Of a stretch of DNA of 35,243 bases, positions 14,936-23,290 are shown piece by piece. Made by a program: the position numbers and the translations under genes. The notes beneath the pieces were generated by a model. It was not told the origin of the DNA and did no database searches. It was given only the letters and a program-made list of their open reading frames with translations. Source of the stretch: an uncultured Oscillospiraceae bacterium. GTDB lineage: Bacteria > Bacillota > Clostridia > Oscillospirales > Oscillospiraceae. Where the stretch lies: contig CALWXD010000042.1 in assembly GCA_944385425.1 (NCBI GenBank), positions 1 to 35,243 of the forward strand, written 5' to 3'. Numbering within the stretch: position 1 is the first letter of the stretch; each line of letters opens with the position of its first letter.

Positions 14936-15511
14936 ATGGCAGTTGCCAGCGCAGCGAAAAAGAGACACGCCAGGCCACAGATGACAAACGGATCGCTTGC
15001 CTACGATTTTCGCTCGCTGGAGCGGCAGCTGGAGGACACGGGGCGGATGGAGCCGGACCTCTACACCGCGCCTCTCCAGGAGACGGCGGCTGACGTGATC
15101 TCCCGCGCCCGGGAGCACACCAAGGCCCGGGTCCGGGTGGGCCAGCGGCTCAACCCGGTGATTGCCCTGGGGTATACGGCCCTGGCGGCGATGCTGGCGA
15201 TGCTGGTGATGAGCTATGTGCAGCTGGCGGCGCTGTCCAACAGCGTGGTGTCCATGCGCAGCCAGCTCAGCGCGCTGCAGGAGGACCAGACGGCGCTGCA
15301 GGTAAAATACGAGCAGGCCTTCGACCTCTCCAGCGTGAAGGAGGCCGCCGAGGCCGCGGGGATGACCCAGCCCAGCGAGAGCCAGATCTATTACATCGAC
15401 CTGTCCGAGCCGGACAACGCCCACGTCTACCAGAGCCAGGGGGACGGCCTCGGCGCGTTTTTGGAGCGGCTGGGGGAGCGGATCTACGCGGCGGTGGAAT
15501 ATTTCCGCTGA
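14936..15511 (+). CDS. ftsL: FtsL-like divisome membrane protein
   Basis: A 191-residue protein of FtsL layout by position: a basic cytoplasmic N-terminal region of about 80 residues, one membrane helix (about 80-98, ALGYTALAAMLAMLVMSYV), a coiled coil (about 100-130, VSMRSQLSALQEDQTALQV) and a short outer tail. FtsL proteins form the FtsQLB complex that activates septal synthesis. The sequence itself is poorly conserved in this family, so the name rests on topology and its place between rsmH and the PBP. The cytoplasmic part is longer than in Bacillus FtsL. The ATG follows AGAGGAGAGGAG. Confidence 0.75.
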   Translation: MAVASAAKKRHARPQMTNGSLAYDFRSLERQLEDTGRMEPDLYTAPLQETAADVISRAREHTKARVRVGQRLNPVIALGYTALAAMLAMLVMSYVQLAALSNSVVSMRSQLSALQEDQTALQVKYEQAFDLSSVKEAAEAAGMTQPSESQIYYIDLSEPDNAHVYQSQGDGLGAFLERLGERIYAAVEYFR

Positions 15512-15548
15512 GGCGGACCTATATTGTGTTGCGTAAGGAATGATGCGG

Positions 15549-15574
15549 GGAGTAAGAGAGCAGTCTCTTACTCC
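15549..15574 (+). repeat. perfect 11-bp inverted repeat between ftsL and the PBP gene
   Basis: GGAGTAAGAGA (15549-15559) and its exact complement (15564-15574) surround a GCAG loop. It ends about 50 bases before the PBP start and is not followed by a T-run, so it is not an ordinary terminator. It could be an operator, an mRNA processing site or a stabilising hairpin. Confidence 0.7.
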
Positions 15575-15626
15575 TTGCGCGCTATATTGACGGGGATTGT
15601 CCCGGAGACCCAAGGAGGAGACCACA

Positions 15627-17969
15627 GTGGCAAAAGGACCCAAGAGAAAAGAGGAGAACGCCCGCCGGGCCAGCCAGACCATCCAGCGGCGGACCGTGTG
15701 GGTGATGCTGGTGTTCGGCGTGGCCTGCTTTGCCGTGCTGTTCTGCAAGCTCTACAGCCTGCAGATCACCCAGCACGAGAGCCTGGAGGAGCGGGCGGTG
15801 GACCAGCAGACCCTCAGCACCACCATCAGCGCCTCCCGGGGCACCATCTATGACAGAAACGGCGTGACCCTGGCCAGCTCCGCCTCCACGGACACCATCT
15901 TCGTCTCGCCCCTGGAGATCGCCGACCAGTCCAAAAAGGAGGACGAAAAGACCGGCGACAAGGCCACCATCCTCAAAAACCAGTATGAGGAATATGTGGC
16001 CCGGGGCCTGGCGAGGATCCTGGGCATCGAGGAGGAGACCATCCTGGAGAAGATGGAGCGGACCTACTCCCAGTATGAGCCCCTGGTGAAAAAGGCGGAG
16101 AAGGACGTGGCCGACGAGGTGCGCCGCTTTATCAACGGCGAGATCGACGACCAGGGCAACGAGGTGCCGGAGGACGACCGGGTGACCCTTCGGGGCATCT
16201 ACCTCTCCCCGGACGCCAAGCGCTACTACCCCTACTCCTCCCTGGCGTCCCATGTGATCGGCTTTGTTAACGCCGAGGACCGTGGGGCCTACGGCACGGA
16301 GGCGCTGTATAACGACGTGCTGGAGGGGGCCACGGGCCTCACCGTCTCCGCCAAGGACGTGAACAGCCGGCCCCTCCTCTTCCAGTACGAGCAGTACTAC
16401 GACGCGGAGGACGGCAACAGCGTCTACCTCACCATCGACTCCACCATCCAGTACGCCCTGGAGCGGGGCCTGGAGGAGGCGGCGCTGAAGTACCAGGTGA
16501 AAAACGGCGGCACCGCCATCTGCCTGGACGTGACCAGCGGTGCCATCCTGGGCATGGCCTCCTACCCCAACTACGACCTCAACGACTACTCCGCCATCTA
16601 TACCCAGGCCCTGCAGCAGCAGCTGGCGGCGGCCTCGGAGGAGACCTACGGCGACACCCTGCAGCAGCTGCAGTACCTCCAGTGGCGCAACAAGTGCATC
16701 AACGACACCTATGAGCCCGGCTCCACCTTCAAGATCCTGACGCTGGCCATGGCCCTGGAGGAGGGGGTGGCCACCACCTCCAGCACCTACGACTGCAAGG
16801 GCTACCTCATGGTGCCCGGCTGGAGCCAGCCCATCCACTGCGACAAGCGCGCCGGCCACGGCCACCAGACCCTGGCCGAGGCCACGGCCAACTCCTGCAA
16901 CCCCGCCTTCATGACCATGGGCTTTGGCCTGGGGACCGACACCTTCTACTCCTATATGGAGTCCTTCGGCTTGAGGGAGACCACCGGTGTGGACCTCCAG
17001 GGCGAGCAGGAGGGGCTGGCGGCGGAGAAGGACAATTTTAACCTGGTGGACCTGGCCACCTACTCCTTTGGCCAGAACTTCACCGTGACGCCCCTGCAGC
17101 TCATCGCCGCCCAGGCGGCCTGCGTCAACGGCGGCTACCTCTACACCCCCTATGTGGTGGAGAAGATCGTGGACAGCGACGGCAACGTGGTCAGCCAGCA
17201 CGACGCCACCCCCGTCCGGCAGGTGGTCAGCGAGGAGACCAGCAGGACCGTGTGCGAGATCCTGCAGAACGTGGTGGACAACGGCACCGGCCGCAACGGC
17301 GCCGTGGCCGGCTACCGGGTGGGCGGCAAGACCGGGACGGCGGAGAAGAGCGGCAGCGAGGACGTGGTGGTCTCCTTCGTGTGCTTTGCCCCGGCGGACG
17401 ACCCCCAGGTGATGATCCTCATGACCCTGGACAGCCCCGGCCGGGACACCGGCACCTACGTCTCCGGCGGCCAGATGGTGGCCCCCACCACCAGCGCCAT
17501 CCTGGAGGACATCCTGCCGTACCTCGGCATCTCCCCGGAGTACTCCGCCGAGGAGGTGGTGGGCGCCGACGCCACGGTCCCCAACGTGGTTGGGATGACC
17601 CTGGAGGAGGCGGAGGCCCGCTTGACGGAATATGGGTTCGGCAAGTACCGGGTGGAGGGGGACGGCGATGAGGTCACCGACCAGACGCCCCTGGGCGGGG
17701 CCATTGTGCCGGCCAACGCGGAGATCATCCTCTACATGGGGGAGGAAAAGCCCACGGACCCCTGCGTGGTCCCCAATGTGGTGGGGCTCTCCGCCTCCCG
17801 GGCAAACGAGGCCCTCACGGACGCGGGCCTTATCATGAAGGTGACTGGCAACACCGACTCCGCCAGCAGCACCGTGATCGCCATGAGCCAGTCGGCGGAG
17901 GCGGGGACGGAGCTGGCGGCGGGCAGCGTGGTGGAGGTCCGCTTTGGCGACACCTCCATTGTGGACTGA
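15627..17969 (+). CDS. class B penicillin-binding protein (FtsI/SpoVD type) with two PASTA domains
   Basis: A 780-residue transpeptidase anchored by one N-terminal membrane helix (about 26-48). A dimerisation region follows (ISASRGTIYDRNGVTLA), then the transpeptidase with Ser366 in PGSTFK, Ser423 in SCN and Lys568 in GGKTGTA. Two PASTA domains close the protein (VPNVVGMTLEEAEARL and VPNVVGLSASRANEAL). It cross-links septal or spore peptidoglycan; Bacillus has PBP2B and SpoVD side by side at this locus, whereas here there is one gene, so it may serve vegetative division, sporulation or both. The GTG at 15627 is preferred because AAGGAGGAG lies six bases before it; a TTG at 15597 is in frame but lacks this. 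Confidence 0.93.
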   Translation: MAKGPKRKEENARRASQTIQRRTVWVMLVFGVACFAVLFCKLYSLQITQHESLEERAVDQQTLSTTISASRGTIYDRNGVTLASSASTDTIFVSPLEIADQSKKEDEKTGDKATILKNQYEEYVARGLARILGIEEETILEKMERTYSQYEPLVKKAEKDVADEVRRFINGEIDDQGNEVPEDDRVTLRGIYLSPDAKRYYPYSSLASHVIGFVNAEDRGAYGTEALYNDVLEGATGLTVSAKDVNSRPLLFQYEQYYDAEDGNSVYLTIDSTIQYALERGLEEAALKYQVKNGGTAICLDVTSGAILGMASYPNYDLNDYSAIYTQALQQQLAAASEETYGDTLQQLQYLQWRNKCINDTYEPGSTFKILTLAMALEEGVATTSSTYDCKGYLMVPGWSQPIHCDKRAGHGHQTLAEATANSCNPAFMTMGFGLGTDTFYSYMESFGLRETTGVDLQGEQEGLAAEKDNFNLVDLATYSFGQNFTVTPLQLIAAQAACVNGGYLYTPYVVEKIVDSDGNVVSQHDATPVRQVVSEETSRTVCEILQNVVDNGTGRNGAVAGYRVGGKTGTAEKSGSEDVVVSFVCFAPADDPQVMILMTLDSPGRDTGTYVSGGQMVAPTTSAILEDILPYLGISPEYSAEEVVGADATVPNVVGMTLEEAEARLTEYGFGKYRVEGDGDEVTDQTPLGGAIVPANAEIILYMGEEKPTDPCVVPNVVGLSASRANEALTDAGLIMKVTGNTDSASSTVIAMSQSAEAGTELAAGSVVEVRFGDTSIVD

Positions 17970-18018
17970 CCCCGGCGGACTAAAGGACGGGAAACCGTCA
18001 TATACTCCCTATACAGCC

Positions 18019-18039
18019 CCCCGCCCGCCGCGGGCGGGG
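18019..18039 (+). repeat. GC hairpin in the PBP-murE gap
   Basis: A perfect 9-bp stem (CCCCGCCCG with its complement) around a three-base loop lies just before the murE ribosome binding site. No T-run follows; it may modulate translation or mRNA stability. Confidence 0.5.
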
Positions 18040-18064
18040 AGGAAGAACGAAAGAAGGTTGTTTC

Positions 18065-19516
18065 ATGCAGCTGAAGGAGCTTTGCAGCGGCCTTGCCATC
18101 CTGGCGTCCAACGCGGATTTAACCAGGGAGGTGGGCGGCGTCAGCCACGACTCCCGCACCACGAAGCCCGGCGACCTCTTTGTGGCCATGCCCGGCTATG
18201 AGACCGACGGCCACCGCTTTATCCCCGCGGCGCTGGAGCGGGGGGCGGCCTGCGTTTTGTGTGAGCGCCCCCCGGAGGGCGGCGCGCCCTACATCCAGGT
18301 GGCCGACAGCCGCCGGGCGCTGGCGGTCATCGGGGCCAACTATTTTGGCCACCCCGCCCGGGAGATGACCATGGTGGGCGTCACCGGCACCAACGGCAAG
18401 ACCAGCACCACCTACCTCCTCAAGGCCGTCCTGGAGCAGGCGGCGGGGGCCAAGGTGGGCCTCATCGGCACCAACCAGAACATGATCGGCGGCCAGGTCC
18501 TCCACACCGAGCGGACCACGCCGGAGTCCTTTGAGCTCCAGGGGCTGCTGCGGCAGATGGCGGACGGGGGGTGCACCCATGTGGTCATGGAGGTCTCCTC
18601 CCACGCCCTGGTGCTGGACCGGGTGTACGGCATCCCCTACGCCGTGGGCATCTTCACCAACTTGACCCAGGACCACCTGGATTTCCACAGGACCATGGAG
18701 GCCTACTGCGACGCCAAGGCCACCCTGTTTCAAAACTGCGCTGTGGGGGTCTACAACGCCGACGACCCCTGGAGCCGGCGGCTCCTGCGCGCGGCGTCCT
18801 GCCGCCGGGTATCCTTTGGGCTGCGGTCCGGGGAGCTCCGGGCGGAAAATATCCGGCTCTCCGCCGCCGGCGTGGCCTTTGACGCGGTGGAAAATGGGGC
18901 CTCCGCAAACATAGAGGTTGCCATACCCGGGGAGTTTATGGTATATAATACCCTTGGCGTCCTAGCCGCCGCCCAGGCTCTGGGCGTGTCCCTCCAGGAC
19001 AGCGCCCGGGTGCTCCGCGCCGCCCCCCATGTGAAGGGGCGGGTGGAGCCGGTGCCCACCGACGGGGACTACGCCATTTTGATCGACTATGCCCACACGC
19101 CGGACGCGCTGGAGAACGTGCTCAAGGCGGTCCGGGGCTTTGCAAAAGGCCGGGTGGTGGCCCTCTTCGGCTGCGGCGGCGACCGGGACCGGACCAAGCG
19201 GCCGAAGATGGGGCGCATCGGCGCGGCGCTGTCGGACTTTGCCATCATCACCTCGGATAACCCCCGCACGGAGGATCCCGCCGCCATCATCGCCGACATC
19301 CTGCCGGGGGTGGAGGAGACGGGGACGCCCTACGCGGTGGTGGCCAACCGGGTGGAGGCCATCCACTACGCCATCGACCACGCCCTGCCGGGGGACGTCA
19401 TCGTCCTGTGCGGCAAGGGCCACGAGGACTACCAGGAGATCAACCACCAGAAGCACCATCTCGACGAGCGGGAGGTGGTGGCGGAGTACCTGGCCCGGCG
19501 CCGGGGAAACGGATAA
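18065..19516 (+). CDS. murE: UDP-N-acetylmuramoyl-L-alanyl-D-glutamate--2,6-diaminopimelate ligase
   Basis: A 483-residue Mur ligase adding the third residue of the peptidoglycan stem peptide, in the cytoplasm. ATP-binding loop GTNGKT at 108-113, EVSSHAL and NLTQDHLDFH in the central domain, and GCGGDRDRTKRP toward the C-terminal domain are all family motifs. The DNPR motif at 398-401 is the signature of meso-diaminopimelate specificity, so the organism should have a DAP-type wall. A ribosome binding site (AGAAGG) lies before the ATG. In most Firmicutes clusters murF or mraY follows; here mraY follows directly and murF is missing. Confidence 0.96.
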   Translation: MQLKELCSGLAILASNADLTREVGGVSHDSRTTKPGDLFVAMPGYETDGHRFIPAALERGAACVLCERPPEGGAPYIQVADSRRALAVIGANYFGHPAREMTMVGVTGTNGKTSTTYLLKAVLEQAAGAKVGLIGTNQNMIGGQVLHTERTTPESFELQGLLRQMADGGCTHVVMEVSSHALVLDRVYGIPYAVGIFTNLTQDHLDFHRTMEAYCDAKATLFQNCAVGVYNADDPWSRRLLRAASCRRVSFGLRSGELRAENIRLSAAGVAFDAVENGASANIEVAIPGEFMVYNTLGVLAAAQALGVSLQDSARVLRAAPHVKGRVEPVPTDGDYAILIDYAHTPDALENVLKAVRGFAKGRVVALFGCGGDRDRTKRPKMGRIGAALSDFAIITSDNPRTEDPAAIIADILPGVEETGTPYAVVANRVEAIHYAIDHALPGDVIVLCGKGHEDYQEINHQKHHLDEREVVAEYLARRRGNG

Positions 19517-19555
19517 CGAAAGAGCCTGTTGGACGCGGGCCAGAGGGAGAATACT

Positions 19556-20548
19556 ATGGATATGATATTAGCCTGTCTCATCAGCTTTGCCGTCACCGCC
19601 CTGGTGGGCGGCAAGGTGATCCTGCCTGCCCTGCGCCGGATGAAGGCCGGCCAGAGCATCCGGGAGGACGGCCCCAAGTGGCACGCCGGCAAGGCCGGCA
19701 CCCCCACCATGGGCGGGCTGATGTTCATTCTGGGCATCGGCGCGGCGGTGGTGGCGGCAGGGTGGCGGCAGATGCTGGAGGGGGAGTTTGTCCACCTCTA
19801 CGTCTACCTCTTCGCCCTGGTGTTCGGCGCCATCGGCTTTTTTGACGACTACCAGAAGGTCCGCCACCACCAGAATCTGGGGCTCACCGCCATGCAGAAG
19901 TTCCTGCTCCAGGTGGCGGCGGCCATCGCCTTCCTGGCGCTGATGCGCCTGGAGAACATGCTGACGCCGGACCTCTACATCCCCTTTGTGAACCTCTCGG
20001 TCCACATCAGCTGGCCGGTGTACCTGGTCTTTTCCGCCTTTGTCATTGTGGGGACGGTAAACGCGGTGAACATCACCGACGGGCTGGACGGCCTGGCCAC
20101 CACGGTGACCATTCCGGTGGCGCTGTTTTTCGTGTCCGTGGCCACCTGGTGGGGCTACCGGCAGCTGGGGATCTTCGCCGGGGCGATGCTGGGGGGGCTT
20201 TTGGCCTTCCTGCTCTTCAACGCCCACCCGGCCAAGGTCTTCATGGGGGACACCGGCTCCCTCTTCCTGGGAGGGGCGGTGGCGGCCATGGCCTTTGCCT
20301 TCGACATGCCCCTGGTCCTCATCTTCGTGGGGATCATCTACATCATAGAGACCCTTTCGGATATTATCCAGGTGGCCTATTTCAAGGCCACCCACGGCAA
20401 GCGGATCTTCAAAATGGCCCCCCTCCACCACCACTTTGAGCTGTGCGGGTGGAGCGAGATGAAGATTGTGGTGCTCTTTACGGCGGTGTCCGCCCTGTTC
20501 TGCGCCCTGGCCTACTTCGGCGTCATGGGCAGGAATCTGATGGCCTAA
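19556..20548 (+). CDS. mraY: phospho-N-acetylmuramoyl-pentapeptide-transferase
   Basis: A 330-residue integral membrane enzyme with about ten helices that transfers phospho-MurNAc-pentapeptide to undecaprenyl phosphate, making lipid I. Conserved features are GTPTMGGLMF near the start, FFDDYQK with the paired aspartates, NITDGLDGLA, MGDTGSLFLG and the PLHHHFE histidine motif. The ATG follows AGAGGGAG; an in-frame start some 27 bases earlier lacks the family's N-terminal pattern. It is 39 bases after murE and 31 before ftsW. Confidence 0.97.
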   Translation: MDMILACLISFAVTALVGGKVILPALRRMKAGQSIREDGPKWHAGKAGTPTMGGLMFILGIGAAVVAAGWRQMLEGEFVHLYVYLFALVFGAIGFFDDYQKVRHHQNLGLTAMQKFLLQVAAAIAFLALMRLENMLTPDLYIPFVNLSVHISWPVYLVFSAFVIVGTVNAVNITDGLDGLATTVTIPVALFFVSVATWWGYRQLGIFAGAMLGGLLAFLLFNAHPAKVFMGDTGSLFLGGAVAAMAFAFDMPLVLIFVGIIYIIETLSDIIQVAYFKATHGKRIFKMAPLHHHFELCGWSEMKIVVLFTAVSALFCALAYFGVMGRNLMA

Positions 20549-20579
20549 GGGCGAGTCTTTTGGGAAAAGGGAGAGTTGC

Positions 20580-21776
20580 ATGACCCAGGAAGAGCGGCGG
20601 CAGCGCCAGCGGGAAAAACGACATAAGGTGCGGGAGCTGCAGGAGATGGCCAAGGGGCCGGTGGACCTCCCCTTCCTAATACTGGTGCTGATGCTGACGG
20701 TGATCGGGCTCATCATGCTCTTCTCCGCCAGCTTTCCCTCCGCCATGAACGAATACGCCGATCCCACCCACTACGTCCGCAGCCAGGCGGTGGCCGCCGC
20801 CGCGGGCATCGCGGCCATGCTGGCCATGGGCAAGTTCAACTACCAGCGGCTGCGGGGCGTGGCCACCATCGCCCTTTTGGGCTCCATGTTCCTGCTGCTG
20901 TGCGTGCTGGTGCCGGGCCTCGGCCTCAGCGAGGGCGGCGCCACCCGGTGGCTGCGGCTTTTCCTGGTGACGGGCCCCACCTACCAGCCCTCGGAGCTGG
21001 CAAAGCTGGGCATCATCATCTACTTTGCCGCCACCATCTCCCAGCGGAAGGACCGGATGCGGACCTTCCGCTACGGCATCCTGCCCTACGCCCTCATCCT
21101 GGGGGTCTACGCGGTGCTGATGCTGATGGAGCCCCACATGTCCGGCTGCATCCTGCTTTTGGGCATCGGGGCGGTGATGATGGTGGTGGGCGGCATGCAG
21201 TGGGGGTGGATCGCCGCCGGCGGCGCCCTGGCCGGCGGGGGGCTGTATATGATGCTCTTCACCGACTTGATGGAGAAGATCGGCTACAACTCCAGCCGCA
21301 TCAAGACCTGGCGGGACCCCTGGTGGGACGCCGGGGACAAGAGCTACCAGATGGCCCAGAGCCTTATCGCCATCGGCTCCGGCGGCCTTCTGGGCGTTGG
21401 CCTGGGGAAGAGCCGGCAGAAGTTCATGTTCCTCCCCGAGGAGCACAACGACTTCATCTTCGCCATTGTCTGCGAGGAGCTGGGCTATCTCGGGGCGGGG
21501 CTGATACTGATCCTCTTCGCCCTTTTGATCCTCCGGGGCTACTGGATCGCCATCCACGCCAGGGACCGGTTCGGCGCGCTGCTGGTGATCGGGGTTGTCA
21601 CCCAGATCGGGCTGCAGACCTTTTTGAACGTGGCGGTGGTGACGGGGCTGATTCCGGCCACCGGCATCTCCCTGCCCTTCTTCAGCTACGGGGGCACGGC
21701 GCTGATGATCCAGCTGTTTGAGGTGGGGATTGTCCTCAGCGTGTCCCGGCAGATGCCGGCGATGAAGGCGGGATAG
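20580..21776 (+). CDS. ftsW: SEDS-family peptidoglycan polymerase FtsW
   Basis: A 398-residue SEDS protein with a basic cytoplasmic N-terminus and about ten membrane helices. Seen are LFSAS after the first helix, RWLRL and QPSELAKL in the middle, the PEEHNDFIFAIVCEELG motif in the large outer loop region, and TGISLPFFSYGGTALM, all typical of FtsW/SpoVE/RodA. FtsW polymerises glycan strands at the septum together with its cognate class B PBP, here probably the gene at 15627. FtsW rather than RodA is inferred from the place in the division cluster; SpoVE would be the sporulation paralogue and cannot be excluded. Ribosome binding site GGGAGAG. Confidence 0.92.
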   Translation: MTQEERRQRQREKRHKVRELQEMAKGPVDLPFLILVLMLTVIGLIMLFSASFPSAMNEYADPTHYVRSQAVAAAAGIAAMLAMGKFNYQRLRGVATIALLGSMFLLLCVLVPGLGLSEGGATRWLRLFLVTGPTYQPSELAKLGIIIYFAATISQRKDRMRTFRYGILPYALILGVYAVLMLMEPHMSGCILLLGIGAVMMVVGGMQWGWIAAGGALAGGGLYMMLFTDLMEKIGYNSSRIKTWRDPWWDAGDKSYQMAQSLIAIGSGGLLGVGLGKSRQKFMFLPEEHNDFIFAIVCEELGYLGAGLILILFALLILRGYWIAIHARDRFGALLVIGVVTQIGLQTFLNVAVVTGLIPATGISLPFFSYGGTALMIQLFEVGIVLSVSRQMPAMKAG

Positions 21777-22083
21777 CATTCGTTTTGGATGGCAGGCCAT
21801 CCAAAACGAGATTTTGCGGCCGCTGCGCGCGCCCTGCGGGCACACTTGCTGCCGAGCGGTATTTTTCCGACGCGCATGTCGCCGGGAAAATGGATAAAAC
21901 AGAGCACACTAGGAAACTGCAGAGTGTGTTTCCAAGGCGCATGTCCTTGGAAACATAATGGGAAGAAACAGGCACGGAAAAGGCAGATTTTGATTTCCGG
22001 CGGTATGGCCTGGTTTTAGGTCCGCCGGTTCCCTCCGGCACAGCCGGTGGGAACATTCCAACAGAGAAGGGAGGAGGGCGGAT
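21777..22083. repeat. hairpin-rich gap between ftsW and murG with two identical seven-base loops
   Basis: This 307-base stretch holds four strong inverted repeats: H1 21781-21808 (13-bp perfect arms, two-base loop), H2 21862-21890 (11-bp arms with one mismatch and a G-T pair), H3 21928-21954 (10-bp perfect arms) and H4 22028-22054 (12-bp arms, one mismatch). H2 and H3 have unrelated stems but the same loop CGCATGT, within a shared nonamer GCGCATGTC, 65 bases apart. A further 6-bp pair (21905-21910 with 21923-21928) touches the H3 arm. None has a proper T-run. A 76-codon open frame crosses it, but I do not think it is a gene. H1 may terminate or process the upstream transcript. Confidence 0.75.
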
Positions 22084-23205
22084 ATGCGGGTGATCTTTAC
22101 CTGCGGCGGCACTGCCGGCCATGTGAACCCCGCCCTGGCCCTGGCGGGGCTGATGCAGCAGCGGCAGCCGGGGACCCAGGTGCTCTTTGTAGGGGCCAAC
22201 CGCGGCATGGAGCGGCGGCTGGTGGAGAAGGCGGGCTACCCCTTCCAGGCGGTGGAGATCTCCGGGTTCCACCGCTCCCTCAGCCCCAGGCAGCTGGCTT
22301 ACAACCTGATGAGCCTGCACAACTACTTCAAGGCGCCCCACGAGGCGAAAAAGCTGCTGGATGCCTTCCAGCCGGACCTGGTGGTGGGGACGGGGGGCTA
22401 CGCCAGCTACCCCATGATCCGTGCCGCCGCCGCCCGGGGCATCCCCACGGCCATCCACGAGTCCAACGCCGTGCCCGGCCTCACCACAAAGCTGCTGGAG
22501 CCCTACGCCGACGTGATCATGGTGGGCTTTGAGGACTGCCGCGGCAGCTACCACCACCCGGAGAAGGTCCGCGTCACCGGAACCCCTGTCCGGGGGGACT
22601 TTTTCGCCCTCACCCGGGAGCAGGCCAAGGCGCGGATGGGGATGGACGAGGGCAAGGCCCTGGTGCTCTCCTTCTGGGGGAGCCTGGGGGCCAAGGTGAT
22701 GAACCGGCAGATGGCCGACTTCATCACGGAGGAGGTCAAGTCCAGCAAATTCCACCACATCCACGGCGCCGGCTCCTACGGCTACCCCATGATCCACCGG
22801 ATCCTGAAGGAGCGGGGGATCGACATGGAACGGCAGCTGATGGTGGAGATCCGGGAGTATATCTACGACATGGCCCTGGTGATGCGGGCGGCGGACCTGG
22901 TGCTCTGCCGGGCGGGCGCCTCCACCATCAGCGAGCTGACCGCCTTGGGGACGGCGGCCATCATGGTGCCCTCCCCCAACGTGACCAACAACCACCAGGA
23001 GAAAAACGCCCGGGTGCTGGCGGACCACGGCGCGGCCCGCATGCTCCGGGAGGAGGAGAGCAGCGGCGCGCTGCTGCTGCAAAACACCCTGGAGATCCTC
23101 CAAAACCCGGCGGAGCGCCGGCAGATGGAGGAGAGCATGGCGGCCCTGGGGGTGCCGGACGCCAACGAGCGGATCTACCGGACCGTGATGGGCCTTCTGC
23201 AGTAG
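22084..23205 (+). CDS. murG: UDP-N-acetylglucosamine--N-acetylmuramyl-(pentapeptide) pyrophosphoryl-undecaprenol N-acetylglucosamine transferase
   Basis: A 373-residue membrane-associated GT28 glycosyltransferase that converts lipid I to lipid II. The first glycine-rich loop TCGGTAGHVNPALALA and HESNAVPGLTTKLL in the N-terminal half are typical, as is the sugar-nucleotide site RAGASTISELTALGTAAIMVPSPNVTNNHQEKNA. The second glycine loop, usually G-G-S-Q-G-A, reads SFWGSLGA. The ATG is preceded by GAAGGGAGGAGGGCGG. It is separated from ftsW by the hairpin-rich gap, so it may be transcribed as a second unit, although no convincing promoter was found in that gap. Confidence 0.95.
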   Translation: MRVIFTCGGTAGHVNPALALAGLMQQRQPGTQVLFVGANRGMERRLVEKAGYPFQAVEISGFHRSLSPRQLAYNLMSLHNYFKAPHEAKKLLDAFQPDLVVGTGGYASYPMIRAAAARGIPTAIHESNAVPGLTTKLLEPYADVIMVGFEDCRGSYHHPEKVRVTGTPVRGDFFALTREQAKARMGMDEGKALVLSFWGSLGAKVMNRQMADFITEEVKSSKFHHIHGAGSYGYPMIHRILKERGIDMERQLMVEIREYIYDMALVMRAADLVLCRAGASTISELTALGTAAIMVPSPNVTNNHQEKNARVLADHGAARMLREEESSGALLLQNTLEILQNPAERRQMEESMAALGVPDANERIYRTVMGLLQ

Positions 23206-23221
23206 AGGCGCCGCCCTGCCC

Positions 23222-23251
23222 ATGACAAACGAGGAACCTGCCGCATAGAAT
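23222..23251 (+). promoter_or_regulatory. sigma-A type promoter for murA
   Basis: ATGACA at 23222-23227 and TAGAAT at 23246-23251 with an 18-base spacer, 40 bases before the murA ATG. It would let murA-ftsQ be transcribed apart from murG. Confidence 0.6.
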
Positions 23252-23290
23252 GATGTAGTTTTTGGGAAAATCATCTGCGGAGGGGTTTCT

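Noticed and set aside
13820..17201. Long minus-strand frames across rsmH, ftsL and the PBP gene
   Set aside because: Antisense shadows; the plus-strand genes have full motifs and consistent operon spacing.
21789..22019. A 76-codon plus-strand frame in the ftsW-murG gap
   Set aside because: It runs through three of the hairpins, has no ribosome binding site and no recognisable domain; the stretch looks like structured non-coding DNA.
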